Below, one piece after another: positions 19,168-29,050 of a stretch of DNA of 64,000 bases. The DNA comes from Acholoe squamosa (Eukaryota; Annelida; Polychaeta; Phyllodocida; Polynoidae): assembly GCA_949317995.1 (NCBI GenBank), contig OX439035.1, positions 79,529,459 through 79,593,458 on the forward strand. The letters are read 5' to 3'. Under the pieces are notes generated by a model that saw nothing but the letters and a program-made list of their open reading frames with translations, was not told the origin of the DNA and ran no database searches. How positions within the stretch are numbered: position 1 is the first letter of the stretch; each line of letters begins with the position of its first letter. Position numbers and translations under genes: made by a program.

Positions 19168-22100
19168 ATGAGTGATGAGGACCGCGATGTTGATATAGAA
19201 AGCGACGTAAGTACATAACCATTCGGATACCGCTTAAAGTGTTGCATTTGACCCACTATATAGTCATTTTGATGATATAATTTCCCACTATTTTCCAGGA
19301 AGACGATGATACAAATTCTTCAGCCACTCAGTTTATGACCCAGGTAAGTGAACACTCCCCCACTCATGCCCAAATGAAATATTTGATCACAAATTAAAAG
19401 AAAATATCCATTGATAGACAATATATGCCCTAACATAAGTATAGGGTGGAGGTTCTAAACACTGATCGCTCTCACAGCCAGTCTAATGTTGGAAAGGGAC
19501 CGGCCCACCGCCCAGTGTGTAACATCCCATGACTATTAGTATTAAAGTGAGCCTGGCGTTCCTCGAGTCGGCATGCTAATGCTACTTCCACCCTTCCCGT
19601 GACCTACACTGGGCTCCTGCCCATACTCATATGTATGACATAGCCTCATAGGCCGGGGACATAGGCCAACTGGGTTAACGATTACCATTCTTAGGGAATG
19701 ATCATTTTTTAACAAAAGGCCAAAGGGGGGGCTGGTGGGTTTGTTCGCAGGCGCGCGAAAATTTTTTCGATCCCCCCCTCCTGAGGGGGTAAAATTTTTT
19801 CGACCCCCACCATAAGCCTAAGGTAGGCACTTACCTAATTTTTAAGACTTGGTTCTATGCAGTCTAGCTAGTGATCTATGGATAGATCTTGCAAAACTGA
19901 TTGATTTTGCTTTTTGAATGAAGTCTTTATGTTGATTTAAAGCAAAGTTATGGCCATTCAAAGACCTGAAATTCAGCCTATCGTTCTGCCACAATTAACC
20001 ATAGTTAAGAGTTTAATTGTGATCCAAATTTTGTGATCGACCAAGCTGGTATCAAGAGTCATCTACTTACTTAAATGCCTATTTCTCATGAACTATTGAA
20101 GCTAGAAACATGATTTAAAAAGTGGATTGAAGATCATCACAAGGCGGATGTGACCATGCATGTGATGACCTTTTCCAAGGTCAAGGTCATTTTAAGGTCA
20201 AAGGTCAATGTTGCAAAATTAGGTAAATGAGTACTTCCAATGAAAAACTTAAGCTAGAAACTTGATATAAGACATAGTTGAAGGTTTTTTTTCAGTGATT
20301 CAGGGAACAGGCCAAGGTCACTCTAAGGTCGAAGGTCACTCCAAGGTCGAAGTTATGAAATTGGAGTAAAATCAACACATCTCATGATATATCAAGGCTA
20401 GAAACTTGAGATAAAGACTGGGTCTAAGGTCAGCAAAAGACGGAGATGACCATCCATATTGTGACCTTCTGGTGACCTTGGAAAGATCAAGGTCATGTCA
20501 AGGTTTAGGATAGGCAAATAACAGAGGTAACCATGCATGTGGTGACCTTGTCCAAGGTGAATGATGTATTGCTGTCCTCCCCTCCATATTTAAGGGGGCC
20601 TACTGAGATCCTATCAGTCAGAGAGGTCCAGCCCTAGGCCCAGGCTAGGGAAATGTTCACCTGACTAAAATACAGCTCACCCTATCCCAAGGAGCAGTTC
20701 AAGGGGAGTCCTCTGCCTGGACCCTTCCCTCCCCCCACCCTATGACTGATGTTCAAACTTCAAAGAAAAGTCCTACTAGTCAGTCACAGAGAAGCCCTGG
20801 TAGTCACCCCCCAGCCCCAGCCTGGGCCGAGGGGCACCTCCAGGTGGTCCCTCCAGTGGTGCAGTGGAGGAGGTGTGAGTGCTAATCTCTCACTCTCCCT
20901 CACAGTGTTAATAGGTCATGATTTTGTTGTTGCATAGAAAACATACTGTTCCCTATTGGAAATACAGAAACTAAACATTTTCTAGACCTTATTTAACCAG
21001 GGAACATGTGAGTATAATTTTTATTAATGTGAGATGTGAACTTCATGCCATAAAATGCTCCTGAAGTTAAGTTCTCAATTCACCTGGGAGAAATATATTG
21101 TTTTTTTCTCCAATTCATTAAACAAATACATGCATATTGTAGCCCTCTCCAAGGCTGTTAAAATGACACCCTATTTGTCCAAATCCACCAGTAAATAGCT
21201 TCAGAATCAATAAGTAAAGATATGTCAGATTGAAGTCTGCTATTTTTGCTCTATCACACTTTTGGCCTCCGCGCACGGCAGACCCACACACGGGAGTTAC
21301 GTCAGTGCCTACAGGCTAAGGGAGAAAAATCGCGCACCAACGTCCCCTTTTAACGTGCTGGGTTTTCCACTGAAAACAGGTGAAATTATTTTGACCCCCA
21401 TCATCATAGACATAGGTGTTGAAAAAATACTGACCGCCCGGCCAAGGGGTTGAAAAAATTATGACCCCCACTCATACCCACCAGCCCCCCCTGTTGTTAA
21501 AAAATGATCACTCCCTTATTTCTTAAAAAGTATTGAGGTTGGGTGTCTGATTTTCACATATGTTAAAGAATATATCATGTAGTTACATATACGGTGTGTG
21601 GATTTTAAGGCTTGTTTCAATAGAATAAGGGAGTGGCCATTTTTTAACAACAGGGGGAGGACAAAAAAATTTCGCCTAAAGAATAAAAGGGGGGACGGAA
21701 AAATTTCAGACCCTCCCGAGGGGGGGGGGGGCGGAAAAATCTTTGCCAAGCACACATGAAATTTCACCAACCCCTCCCTTTTGTTAAAAAATGACTACTC
21801 CCTAAGGGAGTGATCTTTTTTTAACAACGGGGGGGGGGGGCTGGTGGGTTTGAGGGGGGGTCAGAATTTTTTTTCGATCCCTTGACCAGGAGGGTCAAAA
21901 TAATTGCTGAAAAAGCCTGCGCATTACTATAGGTGTTCGCGCACAATTTTTGGTCCCTGATGGGGGGGGGCTAAAAAAAATGATCAATGATCAAGAGGGG
22001 GGGCGATATTTTTTTCGCGCATCCCCATGCAAATGTGTATTGACTGCTGCGCGCTCTATGATTTGTGCCAATGCCGACTCAAAGAATTCTGGCACAATGG

Positions 22101-25100
22101 TTGCGCTGTTTTACAGTTTTGGGAGTGGTCATTTTTTAACATCTTGGGTGGGGTGTGTTGGAGTGGTGTGATCAATAAATTTCAGAACCCTTCAGACTTA
22201 GAGACTTAGAAATCTAGCCTGAGAAAAAGCCTGCTCACTACTGTAGATCAAAAAGGGGCGCAAAAATGTTCCATGCCTCCAGCGTGGGGGGTACTAAGAA
22301 TTTTGACCATAGTCAAGGGGGAGCATAAAACATTTTCGCGGTCCGCGGGAAAACCCACAACCTCCCATCCCCCCATTTATAAATAATGACCACTCCCTTA
22401 AAGCTTTTCCATGAAAAAGTACTACCCCGGTACACAGATTGTCAAAGGGGGGTGGGAGGGGCTAAATTGTTTTAAGCCCCCCCCTCAAGAGGGCTCAAAA
22501 GTTTTTACGCCCCCCCCCCCTCAACTCCCACACCCCTTGTTAATGATTATTCAACTTCATGAATGATGATCACTCCCTCATTAAACATTTTTAGTGCTGT
22601 TTTTTTTGGGGGTTTTCTTTTTTTTACACAAATCAGTCTCATCATGATTACATTTCCCATCAGAAAACTGAACGTATGGTACAACTAGGCTTATAATCAT
22701 TTATGGACGGATGTAGGCCTCACTAGGACCACCGACTGAAGGGCTTGGCGATGTTGTTTTCCTTGGGGGTGGGGCGCACTCCAATTTATGGCTACCATGT
22801 GCATACATCGTATTGAATGTACCCCTTTTAGCAGGGCAAAATATTAAATCCCCACCTATTGGCGGGGTCCCCACAAATTATTTCGGGAAATCGTGCCCCT
22901 TTTGGCAGGACACCCCAAATTTGCAAAAAAATATACCCCCTTTCTGTGTTACGGGTACCTCTTTCAAAAGGGAAAAACAATCTAAATACACCTTTTCCAC
23001 TGACAAATTTTGAAAAATTGGTTCATTTGAGTCTAAAGACCTACACCATTTAGTTTAAAACACAAAAAAATCACGTTTCAACAGATCCAGCAGAACTCGC
23101 CCATAAATTCAAAAAAAAAAAAAAAAAAAATCCTGCGGGCCTCCCTAGCCCACTTAAAAGGGTCTATTTCTCCTCTTTCCCATCCCCTCAGGATGTGTGT
23201 GGTGCACATATGCGCGGGCACTGACACATCCCTCTGTGAAATTGTGTAAAGTAGTTCTCGCCATGAATATGACCTTAGCTGTCGAAATGGCGTTAAACAT
23301 CTAATACTCACTCACTCACTCCAAAAATACTGTACCCCTTGGGCCTTTCCCTGCTACCGTAATCTCCCGTGTATAAGGTGCAGCCCGCGTATAAGGCGCA
23401 CCCCCAACTCAGGGAGGCCTGTCCCACGTATAAGGCGCACCCCTAAGGGCAGATTTTTGTTAATTTAGTACTGTTCTATAGTAAAAATAACCCCCCTATA
23501 AGACGCACCCCAAACTCAAGGCAATGTCCCTCCCACGTATAAGACTCAGCAGCATTTTGTTTGGGGTATGAGACGCGCCTTATATGCGGGAGATTACGGT
23601 AGTTTTTGTACGCACATAAGTAATCCAGCTAGGTCAGAAGAACTAAAGTGCTCAAAATCAACTCCCAGATGCACACAATAGATTTCCTTTCAACTCAGTT
23701 TGATATTATGGTACCGTAATTTCCCGCGTATATGCCGCGTCTTATACGCCAGGTTTTAGTTCTGTTAGGACCCATAAGGGGGACACCAAGTGCTTTCTTT
23801 TGATATGTTGCACTCCCCATAAGTCATAATAGGACATATGGGGTCCAGGGGGTCTGGCGGGCCATAGGTACACAAAGCTTTTTGAATTTTGAAAAGCCAT
23901 TCAGTAGAACCAAAGTTATGAATTTTTTATTTATTTGACCACATTCTTAAACTAGGTGCATCTTATATGCAGGATGCGCCTTATACGCGGGAGATTACAG
24001 TAGTACAATTGAAAGTGCATAGGTAAAAAATGGTCTCAGTTTGGACCCCATCTTCCTTTGGCATGTTTTTGTCGAAATGCCGTAGACCTGTTAAGATAAA
24101 AACAAAACAAACAAAAAAAAACACGATGATCTCAAAGCTAAGGGAATGCTAATTGTCTCACATAATTTATCTATTTCACAGGCAGAGAAAAGGGCCCATC
24201 ACAATGCATTGGAGCGAAAGAGGCGTGACCATATAAAAGAAAGCTTCCTCAGTTTAAGGGACTCTGTGCCCACTCTCCATGGCGAGAAAGTAGCGGTGAG
24301 TAGCATTCGATAAATATGGTAAAATGCTAATAATAACGGATTACAAATTGAGTGTGTTTGGTTAAAGTCAGATGTTAAACGAAGCATTCATGAAACACAT
24401 TCAATATATACCCCGGTATGTTGTTATTAGTGGCTAATGCGCTTCACTCTTATGATTAACAGGCATCACGTGCTCAAATATTGAAACAAGCTACGGACTA
24501 TATTCAATTGATGTCTAGAAAAAACAATCACCACCAGCAGGATATAGATGATCTGAAGAAACAAAACGGACAGTTGGAGTCACAAGGTAACGCAAGCATG
24601 ATGCTTATGCCACATTTGATAATGTCATCTCAACTAGACCACTCCTTACTCTATAAAGGATTCGTACAAAAACGTTTGATCTTAGCGAAGACTATCAAAT
24701 TAGTGCGTCTCTTAATTACTACCGGGTATAGAACGTCAGGGCTGAGAGATAAGTGATTGAAAGGGGTTGGTGCAGGTTGGATCATGTCATGAAATGTTAT
24801 TTTCCTGTGGAAGAATGTCCATGCCCCTCACAGGAATATGTTGCAACCACGAGAACGAAAAGTTCTCGTGGTTGTATAACGGTATTGAATATTCAGTACA
24901 CATCTACCGTAATCTCCCGCGTAGAAGACGCGCTGCGCGTATAGGACGCACCCCAAACTCAGCAAAAGCATTTTCCCGTATAAGACGCACCTCTTAGGTA
25001 CCAATTTTGTAAATTCAGTACATTTCTATAGTAAAATTACCCCTCATATAAGACACACCCCAAACTTGAGAGAAAGCTATAAGACTCCCCAGCATTTTGT

Positions 25101-25463
25101 TTGGCGTAGAGGACGCGTCTTATACGCGGGAGTTTACGGTAATATGATATTTAGTTATGCCCCCTTCCAATCATGCCCAAATATGTGATAGAATGTATAT
25201 TGCTTGGCCTTTATGCCTCTTTTTGATAACTTGAGTTGAATCTAAATATTTGTGTGTTGTTCTTTTCATTCCATGAAGTGAGGGCATTGGAGAAGGCTAA
25301 GGTGTCTGGGACATATATCAGCTCTCAAACCGTGGACGCTGGTTCAAATTCTTCCTCGAGTCGGAGAGGTGCAGCAAATAACACTGGTTCAGATTCCGAA
25401 AGTAGTTCAGAGTCAGAGCCTGAAGAACAGCCAGTCCCACCCCGGAAAAAGCTTAAAACATAA
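19168..25463 (+). CDS. MAX: MAX, MYC-associated bHLH-leucine zipper transcription factor
   Basis: MAX is the obligatory partner of MYC, MXD/MNT and MGA; its dimers bind CACGTG E-boxes in the nucleus. Five coding exons: 19168-19206, 19299-19343, 24182-24295, 24463-24586, 25279-25463, all in phase (168 aa). Exon 1 gives [13 protein letters not shown], close to vertebrate MAX. Exon 2 corresponds in place to the small alternative exon that distinguishes long and short vertebrate MAX. Exon 3 carries the basic region ([14 protein letters not shown], with the His, Glu and Arg that read the E-box) and helix 1. Exon 4 carries helix 2 and the zipper ([15 protein letters not shown]). Exon 5 ends the zipper (VRALEKA), then an acidic serine run and a basic nuclear signal (PPRKKLKT). 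Exon 3 has two donors 6 bp apart (GTAGCG at 24290, GTGAGT at 24296); using the first removes two residues. Intron 2 is 4.8 kb and full of transposons. Confidence 0.97.
19694..21515. mobile_element. Non-autonomous DNA transposon, Harbinger-like ends, 1.8 kb
   Basis: Left end GGGAATGATCATTTTTTAACA with G-runs and CTGGTGGGTTT; right end is its inverted copy (ACCCACCAGCCCCCC...TGTTAAAAAATGATCACTCCC). Both sides are flanked by TTA (19691-19693 and 21516-21518). A 3-bp TWA target duplication with GGG-starting inverted repeats fits PIF/Harbinger elements. No transposase is visible. It carries the AAGGTCA-rich block (20130-20560). It sits in MAX intron 2. Confidence 0.6.
20130..20560. repeat. Block of repeated AAGGTCA/TGACCTT half-sites
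   Basis: Degenerate repeats built of AAGGTCA, e.g. a DR1-type AGGTCA-A-AGGTCA and several TCAAGGTCA strings, mixed with GATGACCATGCATGTGGTGACCTT. AGGTCA is the nuclear-receptor half-site. The block lies inside the 1.8-kb element in MAX intron 2 and is probably repeat-derived. Confidence 0.7.
21629..21802. mobile_element. Short MITE, same Harbinger-like family
   Basis: A 174-bp element with inverted ends GGGAGTGGCCATTTTTTAACA and TGTTAAAAAATGACTACTCCC, flanked on both sides by TAA (21626-21628, 21803-21805). The interior is G/C-run rich. It directly abuts another copy at 21806. Confidence 0.65.
21806..22580. mobile_element. Compound cluster of Harbinger-like MITE fragments
   Basis: GGGAGTGATC...TTTTTTTAACAACGGGG opens at 21806; internal ends of the same type occur at about 22117 (GGGAGTGGTCATTTTTTAACA), 22383-22397 (AATGACCACTCCC, followed by TTA) and 22566-22576 (ATGATCACTCCC). 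It looks like two or three overlapping or nested copies. Confidence 0.5.
23119..23322 (+). mobile_element. SINE, copy 1 (tRNA-like head, (ACTC)n tail)
   Basis: It begins with a CTCCCTAGCCCACTTAAAAGGGTC-type sequence that resembles a tRNA-derived box A region, and ends GGCGTTAAACATCTAATACTCACTCACTCACT. The same body recurs four more times in this window in the opposite orientation. A poly-A run precedes it. MAX intron 2. Confidence 0.7.
23355..23601. mobile_element. MITE, CCGTAATCTCCCGCG family, copy 1
   Basis: Ends TACCGTAATCTCCCGTGTATAAGG and its inverted copy TATGCGGGAGATTACGGTA. The interior repeats CGTATAAGGCGCACCCC. Flanking TA on both sides suggests a TA target site. MAX intron 2. Confidence 0.75.
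23712..24002. mobile_element. MITE, CCGTAATCTCCCGCG family, copy 2
   Basis: Inverted ends TACCGTAATTTCCCGCG and ACGCGGGAGATTACAGTA. The interior differs from copy 1 (contains GACCCATAAGGGGGACACCAAG) but matches the copy at 32152, so two subfamilies exist. MAX intron 2. Confidence 0.7.
24905..25141. mobile_element. MITE, CCGTAATCTCCCGCG family, copy 3
   Basis: TACCGTAATCTCCCGCGTAG at the left, CGCGGGAGTTTACGGTA at the right. The interior resembles copies at 34880 and 35115. It lies in the last MAX intron, just after a 13-bp-arm hairpin at 24844-24874 (CAACCACGAGAAC / GTTCTCGTGGTTG). Confidence 0.75.
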
Positions 25464-26666
25464 TGCATTAGAAACATTAACATGTTATCAAGTTGCTTGG
25501 GCGAAGACGTAGCGACTGACCATGTGGCCACTGTCAGAAGCAGGTTGGCACACTGCTCCACGAGTGGTGGTCACCCTGGCCTGTTGTTGAATACAAGTGT
25601 TACTCCCCAGTGCGACTACATATTAAGGCAGCAGCCATCGGATATGTGCAGTGTGGCCAAACTACAAGGAGCTATCTCCCCTTACCCCTGTGTGAGCTAC
25701 ACGTGCCATCTGCCGACCATGCCAGGTGGCTACACGACGTATCCACGCAGTTACCATCAATACCAGTCAGTTAGTCTAACCCAGAGACAATTCTACACAG
25801 AGTCTTCTCTTTCCTCTCGTGCATTCCATACACAAGCCAGGCAGAGAAATAGAACACACCGATGGAAAGATAAACATAGAGAAAATGGGAGTTACGTGTC
25901 CACCGGGAAATGCTGTCTTTGATACTAAGGAGTGTTTGAAAATGGCTTCTATGGACTGCAGTGAGTGAAAGGAAGCCTGTTTTTACAAGGACTTTTTGTC
26001 TTACGACTATTAATGTTCACCAAAGGAAGCTGTTTTCTTTTCCCTAGCCACTAGGTGTTTTAACATCCTGGAGTCATCCTAGTGAGTGTGTGTGGGAGCT
26101 GTTATTCTGTCAAGGATATTTGTTCTTCGCCTCTTCGTGTGAGGTTATTATACACGCTTATTTCTTTCTCATGCTACAAATGCCTCTTGTTGGAGTCATT
26201 TCAGGGGATTCAGTTGGATGCTGTTTGTACGCATATATATGCTCTTGAATTTGCCCGTAAGAAATGTATTATCCGTCATTTTCTGTTACCTAATACATTT
26301 GCTTCTTGGTTTATGGGTATTACCATTCTTCATTTGTACATATGATCCCTTCTTTTTAAGAAGACATAAAAAAAAAATCTGTAACTATGATACAGTAAAT
26401 CTCCAAATTTCTAGAACCTTCTTGTAATTTTATAGTAAAACTATAAATTATGGACAGCATGAACGTGTTTTGTATTTGTAGGTTTGACTCCCTTAACCTT
26501 AAACCGGAGGGGAAGCTAAATGAGAGAGCTGGTAATGGTTATCTTTTTACTGTTTAGACCCAGTCAACTCATAATCTTCAGGAAATGCTAAGGTTGTGTT
26601 AATGTAGTACAAGGACTAGGACAAATTATGATTTGTACCAAGAATAAAGTATCTATTGTAAAACGT
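25464..26666 (+). other. MAX: MAX 3' untranslated region
   Basis: About 1.2 kb of moderately AT-rich sequence after the stop, ending near an AATAAA signal at 26643-26648. Open frames within it (for example 25482-25922) have no recognisable similarity and are best read as UTR. Confidence 0.6.
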
Positions 26667-26792
26667 GTTGTCTCATAATTAGAAACACCCACTTTTTTAA
26701 GTACGGCGACAATAGACGGATTTAACCTTTAAGGACCCTTTGAAGGAATTCAATGTTGGGTACCCTTGCCTATGAGGCGCACCCTTAAATGG

Positions 26793-26943
26793 GGCCTAGC
26801 ACGGCAAATTGCAACATGGGTACCGGTTCAAAGATCGTTATAAATTCGCAGCACCCAGTGGATAATTTGTGACTACCTGAATGGTCAAGGGGTGGTCACA
26901 TGACTTTAATGCGGGCATGCATTAGCATGCTAGGCCCCCTTTA
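26793..26943. mobile_element. Short MITE with AAAGGGGGCCTAGCATG-type ends
   Basis: Left AAATGGGGCCTAGCACGGC and right AGCATGCTAGGCCCCCTTT form an inverted pair. The interior (TGGTCAAGGGGTGGTCACATGACTT) matches a second copy at 61292-61453. Intergenic, after MAX. Confidence 0.65.
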
Positions 26944-28449
26944 ACTTTGCTCCTGTAAGGCTCATTAACTCCATCATGCTGCCTGCATGTACCATGTCTT
27001 GTGTATAAGGTGCACCTAACTTTGTGGATTGTTAAAAAATAAAATGACAACCTTCGTCCTGCTCAATGAATTTTCAAATTAAAAAACTTGTCTCAGGGAC
27101 CCACCACTGCTGTAAGGGCTAGCAGGGCAGTGTGATATATCAATGGGGGCATTACTGTTATTCCCGGTAGTGTGTTCCTGAGTGGGCTGACCCCTGCTGA
27201 AGCTGGTATCTTGCGAGATAAAGACTGATAACGGCCAGCTGATGGATACCAGGTACTATGTAATGCACCCTGAAATCTGCACTGAATGAAAGGAATTTTC
27301 TCATTGGTCAATAATGTATTCTGCTAGGTCGAAATACCATGAGTGAGTGAGTGAGTAATAGATGTTTATCGCCATTTCGACAGCTGAGGTCATATTCATG
27401 GCGATAACTACATTACACAATTTCACAGGGAATGTGTCAGTGCCCGCGCATATATGTGCACCACACACATCCGAGGGGAAAGGAAAGAGAAGATATAGAC
27501 CCTTTTAAGTGGGCTAGGGAAGCCCGCGAAATACCATATGTATAAGGCGTAGTCTACTTGAGAATATAGCGTTAGTGTGCCTTGTAGGCATCGGCAAGAG
27601 TTTGGGGTGGGCCTTATGGGCAAAGATATTCTATATTGGCTAAGTACTTAACTGGTCTGAATCGAGTCCAAGGACGAAAATGGTGCATATGTGTGTCCTC
27701 ATACAGGGCAACTGATCGAGCTCTTTTACTAATATCCAAGTCAACAAGAAGCAAATGATAGAACAACGTATAAATGGTCTGGGATGATATTTATTTGCCG
27801 GATAGCATACAGTGGAGACCTCTCAAGGTAAAGAACTACACGTTATTAAAACATGCCTAGGACCTCGCAATCTGCCTTATACAGGATGCGCATAATATGC
27901 GAGATACTGCAGTATTACAGAACAGAATGATTCTAGCTTCCAAATTATATCGCAAGATATGAAGGCTTAAAACAATGTCAAATAAAATAATATCGTGCTG
28001 TCATTCAGGAGATGTGCTTTTCAACCTTGAATAAAAGAAGGCCACATTGTTCGATGCCATGTGGTTTTACCACATGTTTAAGAGATTGGGCACTCAATTA
28101 TCTTAGGAACACTGTGTACAGGTACTTAGTTAAGTATTTAATCTAATACCAATCCCTCATGGTGCGTAGTCAAAAAGGGTGCTTATTTGAAACTCTACGG
28201 AATGACTGTACATGTACCTGGGAGGTTCCAAAGCTCGCCGCTACCGTAAATGAACATATCGGCTTGTACCCTAAACTACCACATATATAAGCCATGTCTT
28301 CTCTTGCACCAGAGGTTTTCCACACAGCTTTTAGGGGTCTTTATGGAGGGTGCGACTTAGATAAGGCTATTTGACACTGTTGTGCAGTATTACTCAATTC
28401 TCAAGTCCCGGAAGGTGCAGATTAGCTTGTGGGTTTTTATGAAAGGTAA
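26944..28449. other. Intergenic DNA between MAX and UBR7
   Basis: Apart from the SINE at 27341 I see no gene, only scattered scraps of CGTATAAGGCGCA-type repeat (around 27538, 27880, 28280) and ordinary AT-rich sequence. Confidence 0.6.
27341..27527 (-). mobile_element. SINE, copy 2, with exact 10-bp target duplication
   Basis: Same body as the copy at 23119, inverted. It is flanked by GAAATACCAT at 27331-27340 and again at 27528-27537, a perfect target-site duplication of the kind left by LINE-driven insertion. Confidence 0.8.
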
Positions 28450-28660
28450 GTTAACCCTTTTAGGGCCGCTGATGCATCGTGCCCATTGAACGTCCTGATG
28501 CACTTCCTTGGAGCATCATGCCAACCCTCCGGGAGTTAATGTAGCAATCCCCTAGAGTTGGCATGATGCTCCGATCAAGTGCTGGCGAGCAGTCTCACCA
28601 GCACTTCATCGGTCATCATGAAGACCGATGGGCATGATCAGCGGCCTGTAAAGGGTTAAC
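28450..28660. mobile_element. Foldback MITE with GTTAACCCTTT ends
   Basis: A 211-bp element with inverted ends GTTAACCCTTTTAGGGCCGCTGAT and ATCAGCGGCCTGTAAAGGGTTAAC. Inner inverted pairs (GCATCATGCC / GGCATGATGC) also fold. It lies 400 bp downstream of the end of UBR7. Confidence 0.75.
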
Positions 28661-29050
28661 GAATTAGAATAGACTTTGGTCTATTCAATACAACTTTATG
28701 ATGACATTAGAAACACCTGGCAATGTCTAAAACGACACACTACATAAATCATGTACATGTATCGCCTATGCTTAAATAGTGTAGATAAAACCAGGTTTCA
28801 ACTAAATTGGTATTCAAACTATTTCACTTGAGTAGATAAGACGTTAATCGTTCTGGCAGTATACATATATATCTAAAACCAATACCAGTACAGGTTTCTC
28901 AATAGAACTTGACAGTAATGATCATGCATTTGCCTTTGCAGATAAAATGCAGTATCTTTATTTCCATATTCACATATTTTGCACATTTAAAGAGGGCACT
29001 CTATGAGTGCAGTCTCTGGGTTATGGCAGTTTGGGTGTTCTCGTTACATC

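Noticed and set aside
25482-25922. Separate 146-codon gene after MAX
   Set aside because: It starts directly after the MAX stop in what must be its 3' UTR (polyadenylation signal at 26643). No domain, and the codon pattern is not protein-like.
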